Positions 54,407-63,684 of a stretch of 64,000 nucleotides of DNA are shown here, piece by piece. The stretch is from Thiohalocapsa sp. (lineage in GTDB: Bacteria > Pseudomonadota > Gammaproteobacteria > Chromatiales > Chromatiaceae): contig JANQFX010000088.1 in the NCBI GenBank assembly GCA_028277725.1, positions 1-64,000 of the forward strand, read 5' to 3'. The notes under the pieces were generated by a model. The model searched no databases. It was given only the letters and a program-made list of their open reading frames with translations, and was not told the origin of the DNA. A program made the translations under genes and the position numbers. Each line of letters opens with the position of its first letter. Positions within the stretch are counted from its first letter, which is position 1.

Positions 54407-56476
54407 TCACCATGGGTCCTCCCCGATGTTGTCCGCACCGCCAGCCCGCATGCGGTACTGATACATGAACTTCCGTCGCAGCAGCCCGCCAGGGTCGTCC
54501 GGAATCCGTCGCAACCATTGATCCGCGGCACGCCTGGCCTCGCGTTGCGCGGGGTCCTTGCCCTCACCCCCCGCTCCGCCGATGTCCTTATCGGACTGGG
54601 TCTCGGCATCCGACTCTGCCTCGCCGCCGGCGGCGCGCGCCTCGCGGCGATAGTCATCGGCCGCCTGCGCCTCGCGCTCACGCCGTGCGCGGGCCTCGTC
54701 GCTGGTTTCTTCGTCTGGCCCGGCGCCGACGTTCTCGGTGTCGGAGCTGTCCTGCCCACCGTCCGGCCGCGAGTCCGTGGATGCATCTCGATCCTGCTCG
54801 CCGGATCGACCCCTGGCGTCGGCGCTGTCGGGTCGCGTGTCCGAGTCGTCTGCAGCAGACGTCTCATCGGCGCCGGCGTCGTCGTCGACGGACCGATCGG
54901 CCGCGGATGCCTCCTGCTCGCCGTCGGAGCGCCCCGCGTCGCCTTGGGACGCATCCTGGCCCTGCCGGCCTTGTTGTCCCTTCTGATCCTGCTGGCCTTG
55001 TTGGCCTTGTTGGCCTTGTTGGTCCTGTTGGTCCTGTTGGTCCTGCTGTTGGTTCGTCTGTTGCGCCTGCTGCTGCTCGCGCAGGGCGCGCTCCACCTCC
55101 GAGCGGTTGTGGCGTGCGTCCTCCATGTCCGGGCTTTGGGACAGCGCCTCGTCATAGGCTGCAAGCGCCTCCTCCAACTGTCCGTCCATGGCCAGGGCGT
55201 TGCCGCGATTGTAGTGGGCCGCCGAGTCCTCGACACCCTGCAGGGCCCGCGCGGCACCGGCGTAGTCGCCCATGCGATAGCGAGCCGCACCGATCCGCGC
55301 CGGATCGCGTGCGAGTTCCGCTGCCCGCTCGTAGTTCCCCCGCTCGAGCGCGCCCGCCGCCTGCTGGTCGGGGCGTTCCCAGATGCCCCGCCAGCCCCCG
55401 CGCCCGTGCGAGCCTCCGCCCTCAACCTCGGGCTGAGGTGCGACCTCATCGGCCGCGAACACCGGCGCCTGCACGGCCGGGCTCAGGTTCAGCGCGAGCA
55501 GCACGGGCAGCAGGGCCCAGCCGCGGCGGAAACCGAGCGCCGCAAGGGGCAGTAGGAGGAGCGTGAGCCAGGGGCCGAGCGCCCGCCAGACTTCGATCCG
55601 TCTCGCCTCCTCTCCGGCCCGTACCCGACGGCCGGCGTCTGCCAGGACGCGGTCCAGGTCGCCCTCGTCGGCGGTAATGCCGGCGTAGGCGCCGCCGCCC
55701 TCGCGCGCCATTCCACGCAGGCCACCGGGCTCCAGCCGGCTGAGGACGACACCGCGCGAGGACCGCACGCCGGGCACCGGCGCGCCCTCCTCGGTGCCGA
55801 CGCCGATCACGGCCAGACGGTGACCGGCGTCCCGGAGTTCCGCGGCCGCGTCCCGAGCCCGCTCGTCACCCGCGGCATCCGTCAGCAGCACGACCTCACC
55901 CTCGGGCACGCCGGCCTGGCGCAGCAGGTCCAGTGCGGCCGACAGACCGAGGTCGACCCGGCTGCCCTGAACGGGCATGAGGTCGGGCTCCAACACCGGC
56001 AGCACCGCGCGAATGGATTCGGCGTCGTCGGTGAGCGGGACGACCGCGAAGGCATCCCCGGCAAAGACCACCAAGCCTGTCTGGCCAGCGGCACCGCGGC
56101 GCAGCAGGTCCTCGACCTTGTACCGAGCCCGCGCCAATCGGTTCGGCGCCAGGTCCTCGGCGAGCATCGACTGGGACAGGTCCAACGCCACGACCCGCGC
56201 CGCGGCATCGCGGAAGGCAGGCACCTCCAGTCGCTCGAACGTCGGATTGGCGAGCGCAATCACGGCGACGACCCAGCCGAGCCCGAGCAGCGCGAGGGGC
56301 CAGCGCCGCGCCGGCCCGTCGTCGGCCACGCCCAGGGCCACCAGGAGCCGCTCATCGACCACGCGCCGCCAGGCGTCCAGTCCTCCGCGCCGCCGCGCCA
56401 GGATCATCAGCAGCAGCGCCAGCGGGGCCAGCGCCAGGAACCAGAACGGACTCAGGAAATGGAACTCAGCCGGCAT
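54407..56476 (-). CDS. BatB-like vWA protein fused to TPR/Gln-rich region
   Basis: The 689-residue protein starts with a membrane helix and a vWA domain whose MIDAS motif is D99-L-S-Q-S (AEDLAPNRLARARYKVEDLL follows). A second membrane segment lies around 310-350, then a TPR region (YNRGNALAMDGQLEEALAAYDEALSQSP). A long low-complexity tail made of DQQ/GQQ units and then Asp/Ser/Glu-rich sequence follows. The BatB and BatC functions are thus joined in one chain. Its start overlaps batA by 11 bp. The vWA domain should bind a metal and a partner in the periplasm. Confidence 0.88.
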   Translation of the reverse strand: MPAEFHFLSPFWFLALAPLALLLMILARRRGGLDAWRRVVDERLLVALGVADDGPARRWPLALLGLGWVVAVIALANPTFERLEVPAFRDAAARVVALDLSQSMLAEDLAPNRLARARYKVEDLLRRGAAGQTGLVVFAGDAFAVVPLTDDAESIRAVLPVLEPDLMPVQGSRVDLGLSAALDLLRQAGVPEGEVVLLTDAAGDERARDAAAELRDAGHRLAVIGVGTEEGAPVPGVRSSRGVVLSRLEPGGLRGMAREGGGAYAGITADEGDLDRVLADAGRRVRAGEEARRIEVWRALGPWLTLLLLPLAALGFRRGWALLPVLLALNLSPAVQAPVFAADEVAPQPEVEGGGSHGRGGWRGIWERPDQQAAGALERGNYERAAELARDPARIGAARYRMGDYAGAARALQGVEDSAAHYNRGNALAMDGQLEEALAAYDEALSQSPDMEDARHNRSEVERALREQQQAQQTNQQQDQQDQQDQQGQQGQQGQQDQKGQQGRQGQDASQGDAGRSDGEQEASAADRSVDDDAGADETSAADDSDTRPDSADARGRSGEQDRDASTDSRPDGGQDSSDTENVGAGPDEETSDEARARREREAQAADDYRREARAAGGEAESDAETQSDKDIGGAGGEGKDPAQREARRAADQWLRRIPDDPGGLLRRKFMYQYRMRAGGADNIGEDPW
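54970..55080 (-). repeat. Gln-rich low-complexity repeats in the BatB/TPR protein
   Basis: A 9-bp unit coding for Asp-Gln-Gln or Gly-Gln-Gln is repeated about eight times, with some variants, inside the gene. The units are in frame, so length changes would keep the protein intact. The encoded linker is probably disordered. Confidence 0.8.
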
Positions 56477-57455
56477 CGGACAGCCCCCAGAGCACGCCGG
56501 TCCGACCGGTGACGACTGCAGCGCTCAACAGCAGCGACAGAGCCAGCGGCCACTGGAACAGCTCATCGACGGGGCGGAAGGTCGCCTCGTCGGACTCCAC
56601 CGGTTCCAGTTCGTCCAGCATGGAGTAGATGGCCTGCAACTCACCGGCGTCACGGGCGCGGAAATAGCGCCCCCCGGTGAGGTCCGCGATGCCGCGCAAC
56701 GTCGCTTCGTCCAGCGGGTTGCGGCCCAGCGCGATGCCGAGCCCGGTGCGCGAGTCGCCGCCGACGCCGATGGTATGGATGCGCACGCCGGTCTCGGCGG
56801 CGAGTTCCGCGGCCTTGCCCGGCCCGATGGCGCCGGCGGTGTTGGTGCCGTCGGTGAGCAGGATCAGCACGCGCTCGTCGGTGTCGGCATCGCGGAGCCG
56901 CTTGACCGCCAGGCCAATGGCGTCCCCGATGGCCGTCTCGCGCCCGGCGAGCCCAACCACGGCTTCGAACAGCAGGGTGCGGGCCGTATCGCGGTCGAAG
57001 GTGAGCGGCGTCTGCAGGTAGGCCTGCTGGCCGAATAGGATCAGTCCGACGCGATCGCCCTCACGGCGCTCGATGAAGTCACCGGCCACGGCCTTGACGG
57101 CGGTGAGCCGATCCACGACACGCCCGCCGATGACCATGTCCTCTTCTCGCATGGAGCCGGAGATGTCGACCGCCAGCATCAGGTCGCGACCGCTCAGGGG
57201 CAAGGACGTCGGCTCACCGATCCATTGCGGCCGCGCGGCGGCCAGCACCAGAAACACCCAGGCGGCCACGGCGAGCCAACCTTGCCAGCGCGGCCCAACC
57301 GACGCCGCCCGCACGCCCTCTCCGGCCAGCACCGCGTAGAAGGGCACCCTAAGCGCGCCGGTGTCGCCCGCGGGCGCCGCCGGCAGCAGCCGCCGTACGA
57401 GCAGTGGCAGGGGCAGCAGCAAGAGCGCCCAGAGGTGTGCCAGTTGCAGGCTCAT
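56466..57455 (-). CDS. BatA-like vWA protein
   Basis: The 329-residue protein has an N-terminal membrane helix pair (HLWALLLLPLPLLVRRLLP; GWLAVAAWVFLVLAAARPQW) and a vWA domain. The perfect MIDAS site is D97-I-S-G-S101, with T and D further on in LILLTDGTNTAGA. A C-terminal membrane helix follows (LFQWPLALSLLLSAAVV). It overlaps the DUF4381 stop as ATGA and the next gene by 11 bp. Such vWA proteins form complexes with MoxR ATPases. Confidence 0.92.
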   Translation of the reverse strand: MSLQLAHLWALLLLPLPLLVRRLLPAAPAGDTGALRVPFYAVLAGEGVRAASVGPRWQGWLAVAAWVFLVLAAARPQWIGEPTSLPLSGRDLMLAVDISGSMREEDMVIGGRVVDRLTAVKAVAGDFIERREGDRVGLILFGQQAYLQTPLTFDRDTARTLLFEAVVGLAGRETAIGDAIGLAVKRLRDADTDERVLILLTDGTNTAGAIGPGKAAELAAETGVRIHTIGVGGDSRTGLGIALGRNPLDEATLRGIADLTGGRYFRARDAGELQAIYSMLDELEPVESDEATFRPVDELFQWPLALSLLLSAAVVTGRTGVLWGLSDAG

Positions 57456-57940
57456 AGGTTCTTCCCCAGCCAGCGGCCGGCGAGGTCGAGCAGCGCGTCG
57501 GCATCGCAGTCCCGTCGCGGGGCATAGACTCCGTCGGCGAGGATGGCGCCGGCACCCCGTGCGAAGGCGCCGTCGCCGCCGGTGCGGTCCAGGAACTCGA
57601 CCCACGCGGGCCCGGTGAGGGCGGCGACCTGCTCGCGCGGATAGCGGCCGAGGGCGGCGCGCTTGAGCAGCGCCGAGACGCTCGCCGCCAGTTCAGGTCC
57701 GCGGGATGCGCCTCGTAGCCGCTCCAACTCCGCAGTGATGCGGGCCCGCCGTCGCCGCGCCCGCCACAACCGAAGCAGCTTCAAGGTCGCAGCCACGGCG
57801 GCCGCCATGAGCAGCGCCAGCAGCACCCACCAACCGGGCGCGGGCGGCCAGAGCGGCGCGTCGCCCGGCATCTGAATGTCGCGCAGTTGCAACGGCTGCT
57901 GCGCCGCGCCGACGGCACCCTGTCCCGAGACGGGATTCAT
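57452..57940 (-). CDS. DUF4381 family protein
   Basis: The 162-residue protein has a short N-terminal periplasmic segment (QLRDIQMPGDAPLWPPAPGWW), one membrane helix (VLLALLMAAAVAATLKLL), and a basic cytoplasmic domain (RARRRRARITAELERLRG… KRAALGRYPREQVAALTGPAWVEFLDR). This matches DUF4381, a usual member of MoxR/vWA operons. It lies between DUF58 and batA with 4-bp overlaps on both sides, implying coupled translation. Confidence 0.9.
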   Translation of the reverse strand: MNPVSGQGAVGAAQQPLQLRDIQMPGDAPLWPPAPGWWVLLALLMAAAVAATLKLLRLWRARRRRARITAELERLRGASRGPELAASVSALLKRAALGRYPREQVAALTGPAWVEFLDRTGGDGAFARGAGAILADGVYAPRRDCDADALLDLAGRWLGKNL

Positions 57941-58986
57941 GTGGCAGCCCCTTCACTCGGCTGGGGCAGCGGCCCGCGGTCGCGCAGCAACGCCTCCAGG
58001 GCGGTGGCGGGGTCGTCGTCGGTGCGACAGCGCACCAGTGGAATACCGTTGTCCAGGGCCAGGGCCGACACCGCGGCCTGATGGGCGTCGAAGTGCGCCT
58101 GATAACGGGCCCGTTCGCGCCGGTCGGTGGCGTCGAACAGACCGCGTCGTCGTCCATCGCTGATGCCGTAACGACCCGGCGGCGGCGGCGAGAGTTCCAG
58201 GGGATCAAGCACCTGTACGGCCAGGAGTTCGTTGTGGCGGGCCAGCGCCCGCAGGTGGCGCCCCGTATCCGGGTCCAGGCGGTAGAAATCCGAGAGCAGC
58301 AACACCAGGCTGCCCGGACGTGCCACGCGGCGCAGCCGGACCAGCGCATCGCCCAGACCGCCGTCGACACCAGCATCGCCCGCAACATCGGCGTACCGCG
58401 CCCCCGCCGGCACCGTCTCCAGCAGCCGGCGCGGATCGCCGGCGTCCACCAGGGCGCGGATCAGGTGCATCTGCCCACGTCGCCCGCCGCGCGGCACCAG
58501 CTCGGTATGGCCGCCGTTGAATAGCAGGGCACCGATGCGGTCGCCACGGGCGACCGCGGCCCAGCCGACCAGCGCCGCGAGCCGCGCCGCTTGCACCGAC
58601 TTGAACACCCCACGGCTGGCGAAGAACATGCTGCGACCGAAGTCGGCGAGCACCACGATCGGCCGCTCGCGCTCCTCGTCGAAGACCTTGATATGGGGGT
58701 CACCGGCACGGGCCGTGATGCGCCAGTCCATGTTGCGGATATCGTCGCCGGCGACGTAGTGCCGCGATTCGCGATAGTCCATGCCGCGACCGCGGAAGCG
58801 GGAGCGATGCGTCCCCGCCAGCGCGGAGCGTGCGGTGCCCAGGCGCCGGATGCGCAGCCGTTCGGCCCTTGCGCGCAGGCCGATCAGCTCGTCGCCATCG
58901 ACTCGGATGGCGGGGTCGGCGGTCGCGGGGCTGGGTCCTGAGCCGACGGTGGGGAGGGGTCTGAGCGACACGCCGGCCGACCTCAC
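57937..58986 (-). CDS. DUF58 protein of the MoxR operon
   Basis: The 349-residue protein contains THRSRFRGRGMDYRESRHYVAGDDIRNMDWRITARAGDPHIKVFDEERERP, the DUF58 signature, then a vWA-like fold (VVLADFGRSMFFASRG). No membrane segment is seen. GTG 58986 overlaps the moxR stop as GTGA. DUF58 proteins work with MoxR ATPases, but the biochemical step is not known. Confidence 0.92.
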   Translation of the reverse strand: MRSAGVSLRPLPTVGSGPSPATADPAIRVDGDELIGLRARAERLRIRRLGTARSALAGTHRSRFRGRGMDYRESRHYVAGDDIRNMDWRITARAGDPHIKVFDEERERPIVVLADFGRSMFFASRGVFKSVQAARLAALVGWAAVARGDRIGALLFNGGHTELVPRGGRRGQMHLIRALVDAGDPRRLLETVPAGARYADVAGDAGVDGGLGDALVRLRRVARPGSLVLLLSDFYRLDPDTGRHLRALARHNELLAVQVLDPLELSPPPPGRYGISDGRRRGLFDATDRRERARYQAHFDAHQAAVSALALDNGIPLVRCRTDDDPATALEALLRDRGPLPQPSEGAAT

Positions 58987-60056
58987 AACGCGGGCACGTT
59001 CCGGATCAGCGCGGCGACGAAGGCATCCACGTCGGTGCCCTCCGCCTCCGCGGCATAGCTGAGGAGGATGCGGTGCCGAAGCACGTCGTAGGCCACGGCG
59101 TGCACGTCCTCCGGTGTCACGAACTCCGCGCCACGCAGCCAGGCGTGGGCGCGTGCACAGCGGTCCAGGGCGATGGTGGCGCGCGGGCTCGCGCCGTAGT
59201 CAACCAGTCGCGCGAGCGCCTCGTCATAGGGTGCCGGATCGCGCGTCGCGAGCACCAGCTGGATCAGATACTCCTCCAGCTGATCCGCCATGTGCAGGCT
59301 CATGACCTCGTTGCGTGAGGAGTCCACCTGGGCGTGGCCGATGATCGGCGCCTCGTCGCCGTCGCGCTTGAGCCGACCTCGGGCCTCGGCGCGGGCGATG
59401 TCCAGGATGCTGCGCTCGGAGGCCGGGTCCGGGTAGTCCACCCGGACGTGCATCAGGAATCGATCCAGCTGCGCCTCCGGCAGCGGGTAGGTGCCTTCCT
59501 GCTCGATAGGATTCTGGGTCGCCATCACCATGAAGGGCGACGGCAGCGGGTAGGTCCGGCCGCCGACGGTGATCTGCCGCTCACCCATCGCCTCGAGCAG
59601 CGCAGACTGCACCTTGGCCGGCGCGCGGTTGACCTCGTCGGCGAGCACCAGGTTGTGGAACAGGGGGCCCGGTTGGAACTGGAAGGTCCCGGTCTCGGCC
59701 CGGTAGACATCGGTCCCGGTGAGGTCGCCCGGTAGCAGGTCCGGCGTGAACTGAACCCGCTGGAAATCGCCCTCGATGCGGGTGGACAGCTCTTTGACGG
59801 CCGTGGTCTTGGCGAGCCCCGGCGCGCCCTCCACCAGCAGGTGCCCGTCCGCAAGCAAGGCGATCAACAGGCGCTCGACCAGATCGTCCTGACCGACGAT
59901 CCGCCCGCGCAGGTCGGCACGCAGCCGCGCGAATGCGGCTTGGTTCTCGCTCGCCGGCCCCGCGACCGATTGTGAAGGCGGCTGTGGAGCCGGCGGACGG
60001 AGATCAGCTGCCCCGGCCTTGGCTCCGGCGTTTGCGGTGGCTTCTGCGTTGCTCAT
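58983..60056 (-). CDS. MoxR-family AAA+ ATPase
   Basis: The 357-residue cytoplasmic ATPase has Walker A G77-A-P-G-L-A-K-T, Walker B LVLADEVNRA (D140/E141), sensor-1 ATQNP and a C-terminal lid. A 35-residue Ala/Pro-rich extension precedes the AAA+ core. MoxR ATPases act as chaperone-like remodelers for vWA proteins. This gene heads the operon moxR-DUF58-DUF4381-batA-batB/TPR-batD, whose members mostly overlap by 1-11 bp. Confidence 0.95.
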   Translation of the reverse strand: MSNAEATANAGAKAGAADLRPPAPQPPSQSVAGPASENQAAFARLRADLRGRIVGQDDLVERLLIALLADGHLLVEGAPGLAKTTAVKELSTRIEGDFQRVQFTPDLLPGDLTGTDVYRAETGTFQFQPGPLFHNLVLADEVNRAPAKVQSALLEAMGERQITVGGRTYPLPSPFMVMATQNPIEQEGTYPLPEAQLDRFLMHVRVDYPDPASERSILDIARAEARGRLKRDGDEAPIIGHAQVDSSRNEVMSLHMADQLEEYLIQLVLATRDPAPYDEALARLVDYGASPRATIALDRCARAHAWLRGAEFVTPEDVHAVAYDVLRHRILLSYAAEAEGTDVDAFVAALIRNVPAL

Positions 60057-60387
60057 GCATCAAACTCCCAGTTCGTCACGGCGGCAGGGCAATCGAGTCA
60101 TTCGACGTGGGTGAACCGCCTCTTGCGTGCCTTAGACCTCCCGACGTGCGGAAACGGACCGGCGCGGATCGCAGCCGACGCTTAGGTATGGTCTCATGGC
60201 GAACCTTAACCAAGCGCTGCCAACACATGACAGCCCGTTAATTGGGCGTGGGTCGAGCCGATCTTTGCCGTGCAGCTGCCTTGGCCTCCAGGCCCAGACG
60301 CCAGCCCCCAACCCCTGTCACCGCACCTCGGCGCAATCCGACCTCTGCCCCGCCGCGCTCCTCAGTTTGGTGCCCTTGCGATCCCAT
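60057..60387. other. Divergent region between moxR and the heme oxygenase gene
   Basis: No gene is seen in this 331-bp stretch. It should contain promoters for both the moxR operon and the heme oxygenase/phytochrome genes. GGTATGGT around 60186 might be a -10-like element on the plus strand; no convincing -35 was found. I checked for PpsR/CrtJ-type TGT-N12-ACA sites and found none. Confidence 0.4.
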
Positions 60388-61032
60388 ATGACCGACGCGA
60401 ATCCTGCATCGCCTCCCGACCCCATCATGCGCCGCCTGCGCGCCCATACGGCAGAGCTGCACGCCCAAACCGAGGAGCTGCCGCTGATGCGAGCGCTGTT
60501 CCTGGCCGAACCGCAGCACTACCTGCGCTATCTGCAGGCCCTGCACATCATCTACGGCGCCCTGGAGCCGCCGCTCTACGCCGCACTGCCATCCTCGCTC
60601 ATCGCGGACCTCGGCGTGACCCCCAAGCTTCCTGCCTTGACGCGCGACCTCGCGGCCCTGGGAGGCCGCCGGGATGGCACAGGCATGGACCGGACACCGA
60701 TCGAACCCGACCTGGCTCCACCGCTCCCGATGGCCTTGCCGACGTCGCGGGAGCAGCGCATCGGCGCCGCCCTCGGCGGGCTCTACGTCATCGAGGGAGC
60801 CACACTCGGTGGTCAGGTCATCGCCAGACGACTTACCGCGGATTGGCCGGACGCGATACCACCACCGCTCGACTTCCTGGAGTTCCGCCATCGATGCGCC
60901 CACAACGACTGGCGCCAATTCGGGGCCGCGCTAACCGCCTGGGCGGAGCAGCACCCGGATGCGTCCGATGCGATACTCGCCGGTGCGGTGTCGGCGTTCG
61001 AGTTGACCCACGACGCCCTGGCCGACGCCTGA
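60388..61032 (+). CDS. Biliverdin-producing heme oxygenase
   Basis: The 214-residue all-helical protein starts LRAHTAELHAQTEELPLMRALF. H25 sits where the proximal heme ligand lies (family LREAT…H…E). The distal helix carries GALGGLYVIEGATLGGQVIARRL, the Gly-rich signature of bacterial heme oxygenases. It cleaves heme to biliverdin, CO and Fe2+. The phytochrome gene begins 97 bp downstream on the same strand, so the pair forms a chromophore-supply/photoreceptor unit. ATG 60388 matches the family start. Confidence 0.9.
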   Translation: MTDANPASPPDPIMRRLRAHTAELHAQTEELPLMRALFLAEPQHYLRYLQALHIIYGALEPPLYAALPSSLIADLGVTPKLPALTRDLAALGGRRDGTGMDRTPIEPDLAPPLPMALPTSREQRIGAALGGLYVIEGATLGGQVIARRLTADWPDAIPPPLDFLEFRHRCAHNDWRQFGAALTAWAEQHPDASDAILAGAVSAFELTHDALADA

Positions 61033-61128
61033 GCGAACCGGCACACCGCGACGCGCGGCATCCATGCCGACGCAGCCGGCCATTGATTGTTCGCCGCACC
61101 AATCCACTCGCACCCCGGCGTACCCACC

Positions 61129-62703
61129 ATGACCAACCTCGACCCCGGCTTCATCGACGCCTGCGAAGACGAGGCCCTGCATCGCATCGCCGCGGTGCAA
61201 CCCTACGGTGCCCTGCTCGGCGGGCGCGTCGGCGACCCGCGGCTGCGCTGCGCCAGTGCGGACCTCGCGGATTGGCTCGGGCACCCCCCGGAGCAGGTCA
61301 TGGGCCGGCCGCTGGCGGACGTCCTGATGATCCTGGCCGTCCCGTCGGACGAGGCATCCGTCGCCGTCCTCACCGAGATCATCTCCGGGCCGCCTGAGGA
61401 GCAGCGGGGACACGCGAGCAAACGGGTGCTGGCGGACCTGGTCGACGGACCCCGCGGCCGGCTGGACGCTATCCTGTCGCGCACGACCACCGATTGGCTC
61501 CTGGAGCTGGAACCCGCGCTGCCCACCGACCAGCAACAGGAGGCGCTGAGACCCGTACCCCATGCGCTCTACCGCATGCCCCACACCCAAGCCGAATGGG
61601 AAGGCCATTGCCGGCTGTTCGCGCTCCAGATGCGGCAGCTGAGTGGCTTCGCGCGGGTCATGGTGTATCGGTTCCTGCCCGACGGCTGCGGCGAGGTCGT
61701 AGCGGAGGAGGCGGAACTGGGGCTTGCACCCTACCTCGGTCTACGCTATCCGGCGTCGGACATCCCGCAGATTGCGCGCGACCTGTACCGCATGAACCGT
61801 CACCGTCAGATCCCCGACGTCGCCGCCGTGCCGGTGCCGGTGCTGGCCGAGGCCGGCTACGAGCCGGACTTGACCCTGTCCGACCTGCGTGCCGTCTCGC
61901 CGGTCCACATCGAGTACCTCGAGAACATGGAAGTGACGGCCTCCCTGTCCTTTTCCGTCGTGCTCAACGGCGAGCTCTGGGGCCTCATCGCCTGCCATCA
62001 TCACGAGCCGCGCCCGTTGCCGCTGCAGCTGCGTGAACGCTGCGCAGACCTGGTGCAGGTCTTCTCCCTCGGCGTTGCCGGACACCAAACCAACTGCCGT
62101 CTCGTTGCCCTCAGCGACAGTGATCGCAACATCGCGCGACTCGCAAGGACCATCTCGGACCTAGAGGAATGCAGGGACGACGACTACCGCATCCGCGACG
62201 AGTTGCTCGCGCTCGCACAGGCCGACGGCGCCGTGCTCGCCGACAGCCTCGGTCGACGCCCCGTGCCCATCGGCAAGACACCGGCGCCGCCGGACTTGTC
62301 CGCTCTGCTCCGCTGGCTCGACGAGGCGCACCCGGAGCCGCTGTTCCACACCGACGCGCTGCCGAGCCTCTATCCACCCGCCGCGGAGTATCAGCACATG
62401 GCAAGCGGGCTGCTGGTGGTGCGCGTCGGCGCCTTCACGGGCCAGGGCGACGAGCGCATCGAGCGGCGCTTCCTATGGTTGCGCCCGGAGCAGCCCCAAA
62501 CGGTCTACTGGGCCGGCGACCCGCGCAAGAGCACGCTGTTCGACAACCAGTCCCAACGCCTGTCGCCGCGCAGTTCCTTCGCCACCTGGCTGGAGACCAA
62601 GACCGGCCATTCGGAGCCCTGGAGCGAATCGGTGCTGCTGAGCGCGAAGAAGTTCCGCAATCTGCTGCTGCAGGGCATGAACGCAGACCTGCTGCGCCAC
62701 TGA
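61129..62703 (+). CDS. Bacteriophytochrome photosensory module (PAS-GAF-PHY) without output domain
   Basis: The 524-residue protein has the whole sensory core and ends after it. The N-terminal biliverdin-binding Cys is C12 (DACEDEALHRIAAVQPYG). The GAF domain has D211-I-P in RYPASDIPQ, H260 and Y263 in SPVHIEYLENM, and H290 in ACHHHEP. The PHY tongue has P480-R-S-S-F484. The stop at 62703 comes where most bacteriophytochromes go on to a histidine kinase. The next gene begins 19 bp later, so no kinase remnant exists. It needs a separate partner to signal, or acts by another mode. ATG 61129 was chosen; TTG 61087 is in frame. Confidence 0.93.
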   Translation: MTNLDPGFIDACEDEALHRIAAVQPYGALLGGRVGDPRLRCASADLADWLGHPPEQVMGRPLADVLMILAVPSDEASVAVLTEIISGPPEEQRGHASKRVLADLVDGPRGRLDAILSRTTTDWLLELEPALPTDQQQEALRPVPHALYRMPHTQAEWEGHCRLFALQMRQLSGFARVMVYRFLPDGCGEVVAEEAELGLAPYLGLRYPASDIPQIARDLYRMNRHRQIPDVAAVPVPVLAEAGYEPDLTLSDLRAVSPVHIEYLENMEVTASLSFSVVLNGELWGLIACHHHEPRPLPLQLRERCADLVQVFSLGVAGHQTNCRLVALSDSDRNIARLARTISDLEECRDDDYRIRDELLALAQADGAVLADSLGRRPVPIGKTPAPPDLSALLRWLDEAHPEPLFHTDALPSLYPPAAEYQHMASGLLVVRVGAFTGQGDERIERRFLWLRPEQPQTVYWAGDPRKSTLFDNQSQRLSPRSSFATWLETKTGHSEPWSESVLLSAKKFRNLLLQGMNADLLRH

Positions 62704-62721
62704 GGCCGAGCCGGGAATACG

Positions 62722-63474
62722 ATGCCCGCGTCGATGCATCAGCGTGGCGGCCGCCGGTGGACGCGGCTCGGCAGGCTCTTGGGCCTCATGCTCGGCGGCA
62801 TGCTGCTGCTGTCCATCGTCGCGGTCGGCCTGCTGCGCTGGATCGACCCGCCCACCAGCGCCTTCATGCTCCGCCACTGGCTGGCCGCCACCTGGGAGGG
62901 TGCGCCGCAACCGCGGCTGTACCACGAGTGGGTGGACGCCGAAGCCATCCCGCCTGCCATCGCGCTGGCCGCCATCGCCGCCGAGGACCAGCGCTTTCCG
63001 GAACACGCGGGCTTCGATCTGGTGCAGCTGAAGCGAGCCTGGGCCGAGCATCGCGCCGGCGGTCGCCTGCGCGGCGCCAGCACCATCAGCCAGCAGACCG
63101 CCAAGAATCTGTTCCTATGGCCCGGTCGCGACTACCTGCGCAAGGGGCTCGAGGCCTGGTTCACGCTGCTCATGGAGGTGCTGTGGCCGAAACAGCGCAT
63201 CCTCGAGGTCTATCTCAACCTCGCCCAGTTCGGCCCGGACACCTACGGCGTCGGCGCCGCGAGCTGGCGCTTCTTCGACCGACCTGTGGTGAGCCTCGGC
63301 AGCGCCGAAGCGGCGCGACTCGCCGCCGTGCTGCCCAACCCGAAGCTCTACCGGCTGGATGCGCCGTCCGATACCGTGCAACGCCGCACCCGCTGGATAC
63401 GCCAACAGATGCGCCAACTCGGCGGCACCAGCTATCTGGAGGGCGTCTGGATCGGCGACGCCGTGACCGACTGA
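62722..63474 (+). CDS. mtgA: Monofunctional peptidoglycan glycosyltransferase
   Basis: The 250-residue enzyme has an N-terminal membrane helix (LLGLMLGGMLLLSIVAVGLLRW) and a GT51 domain. The catalytic E88 is in AAEDQRFPEHAGFD, and GASTISQQTAKNLFLWPGR and KQRILEVYLNLAQFGPDTYGV follow. It polymerises lipid II into glycan chains in the periplasm. Length fits MtgA. It begins 19 bp after the phytochrome stop and may be co-transcribed with it. Confidence 0.95.
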   Translation: MPASMHQRGGRRWTRLGRLLGLMLGGMLLLSIVAVGLLRWIDPPTSAFMLRHWLAATWEGAPQPRLYHEWVDAEAIPPAIALAAIAAEDQRFPEHAGFDLVQLKRAWAEHRAGGRLRGASTISQQTAKNLFLWPGRDYLRKGLEAWFTLLMEVLWPKQRILEVYLNLAQFGPDTYGVGAASWRFFDRPVVSLGSAEAARLAAVLPNPKLYRLDAPSDTVQRRTRWIRQQMRQLGGTSYLEGVWIGDAVTD

Positions 63475-63684
63475 CAACCGCATGGCATCCGGCGTAACCG
63501 ATTCGTTGGCGGATACCCGGTGCCCCTCTCCACCGAGATAGCCTGTGCGGACGGACGTCGACAGGCGTCCGGCGGGTGACGGCGCCGCCGCCGATGGCGG
63601 ATACTAAGGGGCTTGCACCGTGGCATCCGGGCGCCCGGTCTTCACCTGAATCGAGCCGAACTCAATCCGAACAGGCATCACGCC

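Noticed and set aside
54970..55080. Repeats in the BatB/TPR gene as a CRISPR or minisatellite
   Set aside because: The repeats are 9-bp, in frame and coding for Asp/Gly-Gln-Gln; there are no spacers.
60057..60387. PpsR/CrtJ-type site before the heme oxygenase gene
   Set aside because: No TGT-N12-ACA pair was found.
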